Assembly (NCBI GenBank): GCA_001275005.1 | Contig: JWZX01001651.1 | Span: forward strand, 1 to 14,870 | DNA from: Chrysochromulina tobinii | Taxonomy: Eukaryota > Haptophyta > Prymnesiales > Chrysochromulinaceae | Length of the DNA stretch: 14,870 bases | Direction: 5' to 3' | Shown: positions 6,445 through 14,490 of the stretch, piece by piece | How the letters are laid out: each line of letters opens with the position of its first letter | How positions within the stretch are numbered: the first letter of the stretch is position 1 | Position numbers and translations under genes: made by a program | The notes under the pieces: generated by a model | Seen by the model: the letters and a program-made list of their open reading frames with translations, nothing else | What the model was told of the DNA's origin: nothing | Databases searched by the model: none

Positions 6445-8551
6445 ATGATGAGCAGAATGGCGCTGGCCGTGGCGACGGCCGTCCTGCTGGCGGCGGGCGT
6501 CACGCACGGGAGCTGGGTCGCCGTCCAAATTCGTGGGTCGGCACCGGTGCTGCCACCGATCGTCACTCTGCGCCGCACCGGCGCCATGCCGCGCCCTGCC
6601 CTTCGTGGTCCGCGGCACCTCGTACCGATCGCGCAGCTGCAGGAGGACATCATGGACCGGGAGCGCTCCTTTGGCCCACGGCGGCTGCTCGGCTACCTGT
6701 GGCCCGAGTCGGGTGCGGTCGTCGCCAAGCTCCGCGTTCTGGGCGCGCTCGGCCTGCTGCTGGCTGCAAAGCTCCTCGTGGTGAGAGTGCCCTTAATCTT
6801 CAAGCGCTGCATCGACTCGTTGAGCACGGGCTCTGTGCTTGGGCCCGCGGGCTGGATGGTCGCATACGGCTTCGCGCGCGCCGCGTACACGCTGCTGCAG
6901 GAGGGTCGCTACTTGCTCTTCACACCCGTTGGACAGAACGCGCTGCGCCGCTTCATGCGCGACGCCTTCGAGCACGTGCAGAGCCTCGACGCCGGCTGGC
7001 TCGGCTCGCAGTCCACTGGCGAACTCTCGCGCGTCTTCTCGCGTGGCATGCGCGGCCTCAACTCACTGCTGCGGCTGGTCGTCTTCAACGTGGTGCCCAC
7101 CGCGCTAGAGGCGGCGCTCGTGCTGCAGCTGCTCGGCCGTCGCTACGGAACGGCCTTCCTCGCAGCGGCCGGCCTGTGCGTCGTCTCCTTTGTCACATGG
7201 TCGCTGTGGGTGGTCGAGAACCGCGTGAAGATGCTGCAGGAGCTCAACGACAACGACAACGCGATCTTCACACGCTTCTTCAACTCGCTCCTCAACAACG
7301 AGGCCGTGCGCCTCTTCACGAACGAGAAGCTCGAGGTGTCGCAGTACGATCAGCTGCTGTCCAAACTCGAGGTGCTTTCAGTGCGCGACGTGCAGCTCGT
7401 GTCGGTGCTCAACGCGGGGCAGGCGCTCATCTTCTCGGCGGGACTGGGATCGATCATGGCGCTCTGCGCGTCCCGCGTCGCGTCGGGCGCTCTCACGATA
7501 GGGGATGTGGTCGCGATCCACGGCATGCTCCTGCAGCTGCAGGCACCGCTCACAGCGCTCGGCTTCACGTACCAGGATATCCGGCAGAGCCTCACGGACA
7601 TGCGCCAGCTGCTGCTGCTGCTCCGGCGGACCCCAAAGGTCTCCTCGCGCCCGAGCCGCCCCCCCGCTCGTCGTGAGTGAGGGTGTGCTTCGGTTCGAAG
7701 GCGTCTCCTTCGGGTACAGCGGCAACATGTCGCTGCGCAACGTGACCTTCGAGGTGCCCGCAAACAAGAAGACCGCCATCGTCGGCGCGTCGGGCTCGGG
7801 CAAGTCGACGGTGCTCAAGCTCATAAGCCGGACCTACGACCCCGACAGCGGGCGTGTCACCATCGACGGCCAAGACTTGCGCCACGTGTGCCTACGCTCG
7901 CTGCGCCAGCAGTTGGGCTACGTGCCGCAAGATACGATCCTCTTCGATGACACGATGCTGTACAATCTCAAGTATGGCGACGTGGAGGCGACAGACGCGG
8001 CGGCGCTCGCGGTCGCCGCGCGCGTCGGCCTCGACGCCACCGCGAGCAAGCTCGCCCAAGGCTACCGGACACGCGTCGGCGAGCGCGGTCTGACGTTGTC
8101 GGGAGGAGAGCGTCAGCGCGTCGCGATCGCGCGTGCCTTGCTCAAGGACCCTCCACTCATGCTCTACGACGAGCCGACGAGTGCGCTCGACTCGCTCACT
8201 GAGCAGTCGATCACGCAGCAACTCGCCTTGTCCGCCGCCAATCGCACCTCGGTCGTGGTCGCGCACAAGCTGCGCTCCATCGAGGACGCCGACCTCATTA
8301 TCGTGATGGCCAACGGCACCGTTGCCGAGCAGGGCACGCACGCTGCGCTGCTCTGCAAGCCCAACTCCACCTACTCGCGCATGTGGGCGCAGCAACAGTA
8401 CGGCGACGAGTGGCACTTTCAGCGTGATGGGGGCGGGCCGCCCGACTATTGTGACTACGTCGCACCCGACTTTTCGCGCGAGCGCGTCCAGGAGGTCGAA
8501 GAGGCGCTCGCGCTGGTCACGCGCGACGGCAACGGTGGATGGCTGTGGTAG
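6445..8551 (+). CDS. ATM1/ABCB7-type ABC half-transporter with a +1 frame break
   Basis: An integral-membrane half-transporter (TMD then NBD), expected to act as a homodimer. ATM1/ABCB7 proteins export a glutathione-linked sulfur species needed for cytosolic Fe-S protein assembly. The membrane domain runs from about residue 95 to 390 and carries family-like NDNDNAIFTRFFNSLLNNEAV, RLFTNE and YQDIRQSLTDM. The NBD has Walker A GASGSGKST (7784-7810), a Q-loop in VPQDTILF, signature LSGGERQ (8096-8116), Walker B LMLYDE (8156-8173) and the H-loop His at 8264-8266, so it looks catalytically intact. The N-terminus (MALAVATAVLLAAGVTHGSW) resembles a signal peptide, unlike a classic mitochondrial presequence. 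The TMD frame stops at 7678-7680 while the NBD continues in the next frame. Skipping one C in the run at 7659-7665 gives a continuous 701-residue protein with a normal-length linker. Start 6445 or 6457. Confidence 0.85.
7659..7665 (+). other. Seven-C run at the frame break of the ABC transporter
   Basis: Upstream of this run the transmembrane frame is conserved up to LLLRRTPKV. Downstream, the +1 frame reads PLVVSEGVLRFEGVSFGY, the expected start of the nucleotide-binding domain. Six C instead of seven would join them exactly, without loss of conserved residues. No GT-AG intron of plausible size here gives as good a join. Confidence 0.75.
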
Positions 8552-8701
8552 GGCGAGAGGCATAGAGCGAGCGAGACGATAGAAAAGTTGTTGGGTGATG
8601 AGTAGCCTACTGAGGGTCTGAGGCAAAAGCCGAGGCGCCCGAGCGCCGCTAATAAAGAAGAATTAGGTCCAATCTCGCCTTGGGACAGATCCATTCGCAA
8701 A
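8552..8701 (+). promoter_or_regulatory. Short intergenic region between ABC transporter and first LHC gene
   Basis: These 150 bases hold the 3' end of the ABC transporter transcript and the upstream region of the LHC gene. AATAAA at 8651-8656 could serve as a polyadenylation signal for the upstream gene. No defined promoter element is recognised. Confidence 0.35.
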
Positions 8702-9634
8702 ATGCTCGCCGTCGCTGCTCTTTCATCGCAGGCCTTCGCGCCGATTGCGCCGCTGTCCCGCGCCGGCCCGGTGAGCATGAAGGCTCCGGGCGAGATTGGC
8801 GTCACGCAGCCCCTCGGCGTGTACGACCCGCTCAACCTGCTTGCGACGCCGGTGACCTACCCGCGCAAGAGCTATGAGCGCTATGTGGAGCTGGAGATCA
8901 AGCACGGCCGCATTGCCATGCTCGCGACCCTCGGCGTGATCACCACTGAGGCGGGCTTCCGCTGGCCGGGCTACCTCTCCAAATCGCTCGACCTCAAGTT
9001 CTCTGACATCCCGGGCGGTGCGCTCACCTCCTACGCCGCTGTCCCTGCCATCGGCTGGCTGCAGATCGTCGCGTTCATCGTGCTCCTGGAGCTGGCCTTC
9101 GGCGCCACGCCCGAGGGCAACGCTCCCGGCGATGTGGGCGGCCCCTCGTGGATCCGCTACGACGACCCGGAGGTCAAGGCCTTCAAGCTCAACGTACGCT
9201 GCAATACCGCCTCCGCTGCGCGCTGGTGCTGCGTTCTGCCCCAGGCCACCTTGTCTGCGTGCGCTGACGCCTGAGAGCCGACACGGACAGTCTAAAGCCA
9301 GCACTCTGCATGGCTGATCGCCAACGGCATCGACAGCTGGCGCATTGACGAGCGCGGCGGCAGCCACAGCCACAAGCAGCCGCCACACGCAGCAAGCGCT
9401 TGCTGCTGTTGCCTGAGCGCGTCTTGCGTGCTGACGTCGGGGCACGCAGGCAGCCTGCTGTGCGAGATCTCTGTGTGCCAATACGTATCGGTGCGCATTC
9501 AATCCACTCACCTCGTGTGCCGTGTGCGTGCGCAGGCCGAGCGCAACAACGGCCGCGCCGCGATGATGGGCATCACGGGCATGGTGATCCACAACGCCCT
9601 CGGCGTTGACTCGCTCTTCCCCATCGTCCAGTAA
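8702..9634 (+). CDS. Fucoxanthin-chlorophyll a/c binding (LHC) protein, one intron
   Basis: A thylakoid antenna protein that binds chlorophyll a/c and fucoxanthin and passes energy to the photosystems. Exons 8702-9193 and 9536-9634 give 196 residues; the intron is phase 0 with a GTACGC donor and GTGTGCGTGCGCAG acceptor. The short N-terminal leader contains SQAFAP, the type of Phe-containing cleavage site used for import into red-lineage plastids. Helix 1 carries ELEIKHGR (residues 63-70, pigment-ligand Glu65/His68 and Arg70). The loop motif FSDIPGG is characteristic of FCPs. Helix 2 is GWLQIVAFIVLLELAF (~118-133) and helix 3 begins AERNNGRAAMMG (165-176). The intron position is supported because the paralogue at 11599 reads KLNAERNNGRAAM without interruption. 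Length is typical of an Lhcf-type protein. Confidence 0.9.
9194..9535 (+). other. Intron of the first LHC gene
   Basis: A 342-base GT-AG intron between the Asn codon at 9191-9193 and the Ala codon at 9536-9538. It contains CAGCCACAGCCACAAGCAGC and a perfect palindrome at 9389-9406. The second LHC gene has no intron at this position. Confidence 0.85.
9389..9406. repeat. 18-bp perfect palindrome in the LHC intron
   Basis: GCAGCAAGCGCTTGCTGC is identical to its reverse complement. It could form a hairpin or cruciform or be a dyad binding site. No function is known to me. Confidence 0.8.
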
Positions 9635-9684
9635 GCGTATATCGGCGACCCGGGTTGGCATTAGGCCCACTGTCGCGGTGGGCC
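9635..9684 (+). promoter_or_regulatory. LHC 3'-flank motif with hairpin
   Basis: The 40 bases after the stop codon (9635-9674) match the 40 bases after the stop of the second LHC gene at 32 positions without gaps, including the identical core GCATTAGGCCC. Overlapping it, GGCCCAC (9664-9670) and GTGGGCC (9678-9684) form a perfect 7-bp stem with a 7-base loop. The second gene keeps the core but not this stem. This may be a shared 3'-UTR processing or stability element, or recent common ancestry. Confidence 0.6.
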
Positions 9685-10146
9685 GCGAGGTGAGCTGTGG
9701 ATGCGATGGTCTGTAGGGTCAGCATCTCTCGCGCGTCCGGGCGCGCGCACACTGACCTCATCGATTTCCCCCGTAACTATCGTGAGTTTCCGTACATGTG
9801 GGTATGTTTTTCCCTTCATCCTTGTAACCGCACTGCTGAGGCGCGAACCGCCATGCCCTTGCCCATGCGGGCCCAGCGGCAGCGCCCAGCGGGGGCAGGC
9901 GACGGATTAGCGACGGAGCGCAGCGGCGAGCGGGGAGGGCGGCGGCGCGGCGGACCAGGACGGGTAGATAGCCGTACCGACCGTATCTACCGACTACCCG
10001 AAGCTGCCTCCCGAACCGCGGCCCGACGCGGGTGTTAAAAACCTAGTTCAAACGACCCATGGCGCCAAGCATGGCGCAGCACGTACGACGGTGGGTTACG
10101 ACTTACCGTTACCCGTTCCCTGATTACGCCTAGCTTATATCAATAT
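9685..10146. other. Convergent intergenic region, no gene supported
   Basis: Between the first LHC gene and the minus-strand IDI gene, both ending here. The middle (about 9890-9960) is G-rich; the right end near 10130-10150 is AT-richer. Short frames cross it without recognisable protein. Confidence 0.45.
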
Positions 10147-11130
10147 TCACCCCCTTGCAGCATCATATGCAGCCTCCATTCCCTCGAGCTTATGCACGCC
10201 CGTGCTGCGTTCATGGGAGGGCAGGTTGTACGCAGCATGGTGCTCACGCGGAGGGTCGAAGTATATTATCTCCGATTTGACGAAGCGCGAATTGGGACGC
10301 AGGGCCTCGTCGAGATGAGCCCACCACTCCCATCCGCCGCGTTCCATAATCCCGACGAACCAAGGCGACCATCGCCGCTGCGCATCGGCGAGCATGACTC
10401 TCAACTCGTCGGGCGTTACGTACACGGCCTCATCCACCTCGTCAGGGTTGAGTGTGATTGTGACTTGGCGCCGGATGCAGAGGATGTAGTCAACCTCGTG
10501 CTCACCCCACGGTGCCTGCGGCCCATACGTCAGCGTGTCTGCTGCCCAGTACCAGTACCGGCCAAGGTAGCGGAAGTCGCCATGGGGCACCTCGGCTGGC
10601 GCGATGCCGAGCTCGTGGGCGAGCTTGCGGCGAGCAGCATGCTTCGCTCCGGGCATGCCGCCGTCATCGCTGCGATCGACCTCTTCGGGCGTGCGTCCAT
10701 GCAGCGGGTGCGAGCAGCACGCGTTCGTCCACACGCCAGGGAAGGTGATCTTGGACGCGGCACGCTTGGTGAGCAGCATGCGGCCTCGCTCATCAAACAG
10801 GAAGACGGAGAAGGCGCGATGCAGCCGGCCTCGCGGCCTCGCGGCTGAGAACTCGTGCGCCTCGCGCTTCGACATTGCGCCCGTTACGCAGTCGTTGCCG
10901 TCCACAAGTATCAGCATGTCCTTTTGCATCATATCCTCCTGGGACATGCCGTGGCCGTAGGCCATCGACACGGAGGCGCTGCTGCGGCGGTGGCGCGTGC
11001 TTCCGTCGGAGACGAAGCTGAGCGCCTTCGGGATGACGGGCATGCGACTCACATGAATTCCGCGCGCGCGCGCGCGCGCCGGCGCCGAGCCCATCACGAG
11101 GAAGAGGCTGCCGCTGCTGCGCCTTTGCAT
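10147..11130 (-). CDS. idi: Isopentenyl-diphosphate delta-isomerase, type I
   Basis: A Nudix-fold, divalent-metal enzyme that interconverts IPP and DMAPP, supplying carotenoid, chlorophyll-phytyl and other isoprenoid synthesis. Residue numbers count from an upstream in-frame ATG at 11271. TNACCSHP (182-189) holds the catalytic Cys186 and metal-ligand His188; REAHEF and GRLHRAFSVFLF supply His139 and His151; WGEHEVDYIL supplies Glu257 and Glu259. A Nudix-like ARRKLAHELGI follows, and the core ends near residue 345. All key residues are present. I chose the Met at 11130 because the 47 codons upstream are much poorer in GC and look like 5' UTR. Met60 (11094) is another candidate. The leader (~60 residues to the core) includes an ARARAR run from a CG microsatellite and could be a targeting sequence. 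Stand-alone, without the squalene synthase fusion known in some algae. Divergent from the LHC gene at 11599. Confidence 0.9.
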   Translation of the reverse strand: MQRRSSGSLFLVMGSAPARARARGIHVSRMPVIPKALSFVSDGSTRHRRSSASVSMAYGHGMSQEDMMQKDMLILVDGNDCVTGAMSKREAHEFSAARPRGRLHRAFSVFLFDERGRMLLTKRAASKITFPGVWTNACCSHPLHGRTPEEVDRSDDGGMPGAKHAARRKLAHELGIAPAEVPHGDFRYLGRYWYWAADTLTYGPQAPWGEHEVDYILCIRRQVTITLNPDEVDEAVYVTPDELRVMLADAQRRWSPWFVGIMERGGWEWWAHLDEALRPNSRFVKSEIIYFDPPREHHAAYNLPSHERSTGVHKLEGMEAAYDAARG

Positions 11131-11598
11131 GAACGAGAAGGGGAGGAATGAACTCAAGAAATGGTCCGTTTCATCAGAAATCGCACTGAAGACACTCAAT
11201 TCATAGCGAGGTCCATGCTCCTTCTTCAAAATCTTTACAGGGCCCTCCGAAAGATTCCTTTCACGTCTCAAATGAACTGGCTCCGAGCAGACATCTCCCT
11301 ACGTGAGGCTTCCTTTTGCTTGGGTCCCGACGCCGCCGCGTGCGTGGCGACGTGAGTGCCCGCCGAGGCCATCGACGAGGCGTGGAAGGGCCTGGCAGTT
11401 CTCTCCGTGCCTCTGCGGCCGCCTGGCGTGCGGTCGGCACTGGATGTGGCCACTCGCGGACCGTTTGACGGGCTTCAGCGTTGAGGGTCCACCTTCAGCA
11501 ACCTTGCCCTGCCTGAGCGTGCCGCGATGCTACGAAGATGCCATGCCTGACACCGCTAGCCCCATCGACTCGCGCTCCCTTTGTTCAGGCGCTTGAAG
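11131..11598. promoter_or_regulatory. Divergent region between IDI and second LHC gene, possible leader intron
   Basis: Contains the upstream regions of both genes. The part near 11150-11290 is low in GC and remains open in the IDI frame up to an ATG at 11271. A canonical donor GTGAGT lies at 11352 and an acceptor-like CCCTTTGTTCAG ends at 11588, ten bases before the LHC ATG. A 237-base 5'-UTR intron for the LHC gene is thus possible but unproven. Confidence 0.3.
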
Positions 11599-12285
11599 AT
11601 GCAGACCAAAGTGCTGATTGTTGGCCTCCTCGCGCTCGAGGGCGTTTCCGCCATGGCGGCCGCCAAGGCGCCTGTGAAGAAGGTGGTGAAGAAGGCGCCG
11701 GTGAAGAAGGTGGTGACCAAGGCACCTGTGAAGAAGGCGCCTGCCAAGAAGGCTGTCGTGCGCAAGTCGGCGGGTGGCGTTACTAACGACATTGGCGTTA
11801 CTGCGCCGGTTGGCCTCTTCGACCCGCTCGGCTTCCTTTCCCGTGGGCCGGACGCGTACCGCCGCTACCAGGAGATTGAGATCAAGCACGGCCGCCTGGC
11901 AATGGCTGCCACGCTCGGTGTCATCGTCACGGAGGCGGGCATCCGCCTGCCGGGCACGCCCTCGCCCACGACCATTGCCAGCTACGCCGACATTCCGGGC
12001 ACCCTGTCCGGCGCATACTTTGGGACGCCGCTTGCGGGCTGGGCCCAGATCGTGGCGCTCATCGCGGCGCTCGACATCGCCGTCTTCCGCCAGGACCCGG
12101 CAAATGCGCCCGGCGACGTCGTGCAGGACCTGCCCATTGCATGGGTGCGCTACGCTGACCCCGAGGTCAAGACGTTCAAGCTCAACGCCGAGCGCAACAA
12201 CGGCCGCGCTGCGATGCTCGGCATCATCGGCATGATCAGCCACCAGGCGCTCGGTGTTGACGCGCTCTTCCCCATCGTCCGCTAA
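11599..12285 (+). CDS. Fucoxanthin-chlorophyll a/c binding (LHC) protein with KAPVKK leader tract
   Basis: Thylakoid antenna protein of 228 residues, uninterrupted. The first ATG (11599) starts a clear signal-peptide-like stretch, MQTKVLIVGLLALEGVSAMA. Residues 23-56 are a Lys/Pro/Val/Ala repeat (KAPVKKVV units) with about 14 basic residues in 34, unusual for an LHC transit peptide. The mature part has GLFDPLGFL, helix 1 EIEIKHGRLAM (92-102, with Glu94, His97 and Arg99), FCP-like YADIPG, helix 2 GWAQIVALIAALDIAV and helix 3 AERNNGRAAMLG (197-208). The ending GVDALFPIVR is nearly the same as that of the first LHC protein (GVDSLFPIVQ), so the two are clear paralogues, but the loop between helices differs in length and sequence. 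An upstream leader exon is possible; the protein start is well supported. Confidence 0.9.
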   Translation: MQTKVLIVGLLALEGVSAMAAAKAPVKKVVKKAPVKKVVTKAPVKKAPAKKAVVRKSAGGVTNDIGVTAPVGLFDPLGFLSRGPDAYRRYQEIEIKHGRLAMAATLGVIVTEAGIRLPGTPSPTTIASYADIPGTLSGAYFGTPLAGWAQIVALIAALDIAVFRQDPANAPGDVVQDLPIAWVRYADPEVKTFKLNAERNNGRAAMLGIIGMISHQALGVDALFPIVR

Positions 12286-12325
12286 GCGTACAGTGGTGAT
12301 CCGGGTCTGCATTAGGCCCGCTGTC
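12286..12325 (+). promoter_or_regulatory. LHC 3'-flank motif, second copy
   Basis: Immediately after the stop codon, 32 of 40 bases match the flank of the first LHC gene, including GCATTAGGCCC. The matches begin with GCGTA directly after TAA in both genes. Confidence 0.6.
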
Positions 12326-12931
12326 CGCGAGCGTGCAGGGGGCGGCCAGCAGCGCGGCGGCGGCGGCGGCGGCGGCGGGCGCCAAGGCTAGACCGTAGAC
12401 GCACCTTGGTCGATGCGGGCACGCACATTCAGTCGCTCGGCGCGTGTGTGTGGCTTCGCATCGGCGCTTGCTGCAAAGCGCCTTCGTCGGACAGGGCCAG
12501 GGGCGTGTGGGGCAGAGGTGTCATGCGCGCGTGTGTCGACCGTACTAAGGCCGTACGCGAATCGACGATCGCGTCTATTCTCCGTTACATTTAACGAAGC
12601 ACGAGAGCACCGACGGGCCGCACGCTCTTGATACTTGCGCATGTGAGTAACGTACGCGATCGGGGTCAGTTCAAAAAATGAGAGACCGTTCGCCGAGCCT
12701 GCGGTCGTTCCCTCGTCCCCCGCGGCGCGCGCGCGGCGGGTGCGTGCAGCGGTAGATACCTCCTAGACGGCGTTGAGCGCGTCCCGCCCCCGGAGCCCGG
12801 TATATTTTTCGATAGCAAGCAAGCAACCCTTCCTACCCCGTTGGCTACAGGGGTTGGGGTATTCGGTTGCGCTGGTTTAGGTGCTTCAGTGTTTCACGAC
12901 TAATCACACGCTTTGCCGTTCCGCTTGAATT
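12326..12931. other. Intergenic region with CGG microsatellite
   Basis: No supported gene. A run of CGG triplets lies at about 12353-12378. GC-rich low-complexity DNA near 12718-12740 is followed by an AT-richer segment at about 12800-12931 leading to the transposon. The frames present are short and unrecognised. Confidence 0.5.
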
Positions 12932-12959
12932 CAGGGGTGTTGGTTTAACATTGAGACAC
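12932..12959 (+). repeat. Left terminal inverted repeat of the hAT element
   Basis: Begins CAGGGGTGTTGGTT and ends TTGAGACAC. It pairs with 14478-14505 at 23 of 28 positions; all five differences are transitions. Confidence 0.75.
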
Positions 12960-13076
12960 TTTTTTGCGTTAAGTATCAAGTGTTGAGACACCAAAACAGG
13001 TGTTAAGACACCAAGTGTTGAGACAGGAAAACAGGTGTTGAGACAGGTGTTGAGACAGGTGTTGAGTTGAGACAGG
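12949..13076 (+). repeat. Left subterminal array of TGTTGAGACA motifs
   Basis: About seven copies or near-copies of (G)TGTTGAGACA(GG/CC), for example TGTTGAGACA at 12981-12990, TGTTAAGACA at 13001-13010, and a tight run around 13015-13076 with ACAGG linkers. All point the same way. They are probable transposase binding sites by analogy with other hAT elements. Confidence 0.75.
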
Positions 13077-13444
13077 GTTCGAGAGCCAAACGATAACGGA
13101 CGGTCGTCAAGTGCGGATATTCTTTGAATCTATACCCTTCTGTATCCCCTCAACAATCTCGGACAATTTTTCCGTTTCGCTTTATTTTTTGGCGTCATGT
13201 TGGCGCAAAGTTTCCACAGCAGGTTTCCACGAAGCGAGTCTTTGACAGCCGGCCTCTCTCAGAAGTCAGCACATCGCACGATCGCAGATCATGTCGCGGT
13301 TCGTGTCGGAGTATGAGGGTGCAAATGAGGAGAAGCACGGCGAGCTGTGTGTGCTCGTCGGTGACAAGGTCCATGATGACGTTCTCGGCAAGGGCATCGC
13401 CGTTCGCATGGATGGCGCGATGATCATCATCGAGTTTCTCGAGG

Positions 13445-14187
13445 ATGGTGAGCACGGCGTGCCAGCTCGAGGAAGGTGAGTCGGGCCGCAAGGCGCTGAA
13501 GACCGACAGGATCGAGGCGATCAAGGCACTCAGCTCGCACCTCGTCGAACGCTTCCAGAAGGTGCTCGACGATCCTATCCTTGAGGCCTTCTCGATCTTC
13601 GATGTGCGCAAGTGGCCCGCCGACAAGGGTGTCCTCAAGGAATCGTACATCGATGGCATCAGGCTGCTCTACAAGACCTACAAGATCTTCTATGCAGCAG
13701 AGGAGACGGAGGAGATGGTGCTCGAGCAGTTGGAGGACCTGAAGGCGGAGATCAACGTGCCGACGCTGCGCACGCTCACCTTTCATCAGCTGTGTGGGCA
13801 AACATGCTCGTACAGTACGCGGACGAGTATGCGCTGGTGCTGCGCCTTGTTGTCATTTCACTGCTCATCCCCGCTGACACGTCGGAGTGCGAGCGCATCT
13901 TCTCACTCATGAACGACCTCAAGACTGCCGAGCGGAACTCGATGGGCCAGCAGAACCTCAAGAACCTGATGCTGTGGCACATCATGGGCTACAAGACGGA
14001 CGCGGAGGGCAAAAAGGTCAAGATGCCGTGCTGTGACGTGCCGGTGATGGCCATCCTCAAGGAGTTCCGCTCGATGGCATTCGAGAATGGCGGCACGCTC
14101 GGCCGCAAGGCCCACCGGGCGGTTCGGGCGGCGGCGGTTCCAGCGTACGAGTACGAGAAGCACCGTGCACCTACCGTGCACCTGTGA
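13445..14187 (+). pseudogene. hAT transposase remnant (C-terminal region)
   Basis: The segment ISLLIPADTSECERIFSLMN followed by LKTAERNSMGQQNLKNLMLW is a good match to the hAT C-terminal dimerisation motif (a ...SxxERxFS...R..L...NL... pattern). Upstream, in another frame (13445 to ~13790), lies a compatible helical region (LVERFQKVLDDPILEAF, RLLYKTYKIFYAAEETEE). Joining the two needs a frame change near 13770-13795, either a small indel or an intron. An unrecognised 62-residue frame at 13291-13479 (VLVGDKVHDDVLGKGIAV) precedes it. The BED zinc finger and most of the catalytic RNase H-like domain are absent, so the element cannot encode an active transposase. The stop is at 14185-14187. Confidence 0.75.
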
Positions 14188-14360
14188 AGGCGGCCACCTC
14201 GGCCGCTTCCTCTGCCGCAGACAAATGAGGAATGAGGTGCTGGCAGAGGAACGTGGCATGTAGAGAGCGCAGGCGGGCATGACATGGAGGGCGCGTCGCG
14301 AGTGCAACGGCGGCGAGTCACGAGTCGTTCTCGTTGGCCGGACGTACCGGGTGTGTTTTA

Positions 14361-14490
14361 GAGGTGTTGAGACGGGCTGTAGAGGTGTTGAGACAGGCTG
14401 TCTCAACAGCTCCTGAAACAGGTGTTGAGACAGGTAAACACTTCCTGAGCTTAAGTGTTAATACAAACGTCTCAACAGCGTCTCAACGTC
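14361..14490 (+). repeat. Right subterminal array of TGTTGAGACA motifs
   Basis: Copies of TGTTGAGACAGG in the same orientation as the left array (around 14365, 14386 and 14422), plus inverted TCTCAACAG copies (around 14401, 14470 and 14481). At 14386-14408, TGTTGAGACA and its reverse complement TGTCTCAACA face each other across GGC as a 10-bp-arm inverted repeat. Confidence 0.75.

Noticed and set aside
7639-7675. A tiny intron (GTCTCC...GTGAG) to explain the ABC transporter frame change
   Set aside because: It would be under 45 bases, lacks a pyrimidine-rich acceptor, and removes PLVV, which is expected at the start of the nucleotide-binding domain. A one-base indel explains the data better.
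7892-8626. Minus-strand 244-codon frame
   Set aside because: Antisense of the clearly conserved ABC nucleotide-binding domain.
8723-9670. Minus-strand 315-codon frame
   Set aside because: Antisense of the first LHC gene, crossing its intron; composition is that of a shadow frame.
11530-12312. Minus-strand 260-codon frame
   Set aside because: Antisense of the second LHC gene.
13072-13090. tRNA T-arm-like GGGTTCGAGAGCC
   Set aside because: No acceptor stem, D-arm or anticodon arm can be found around it, and it lies inside the transposon end.
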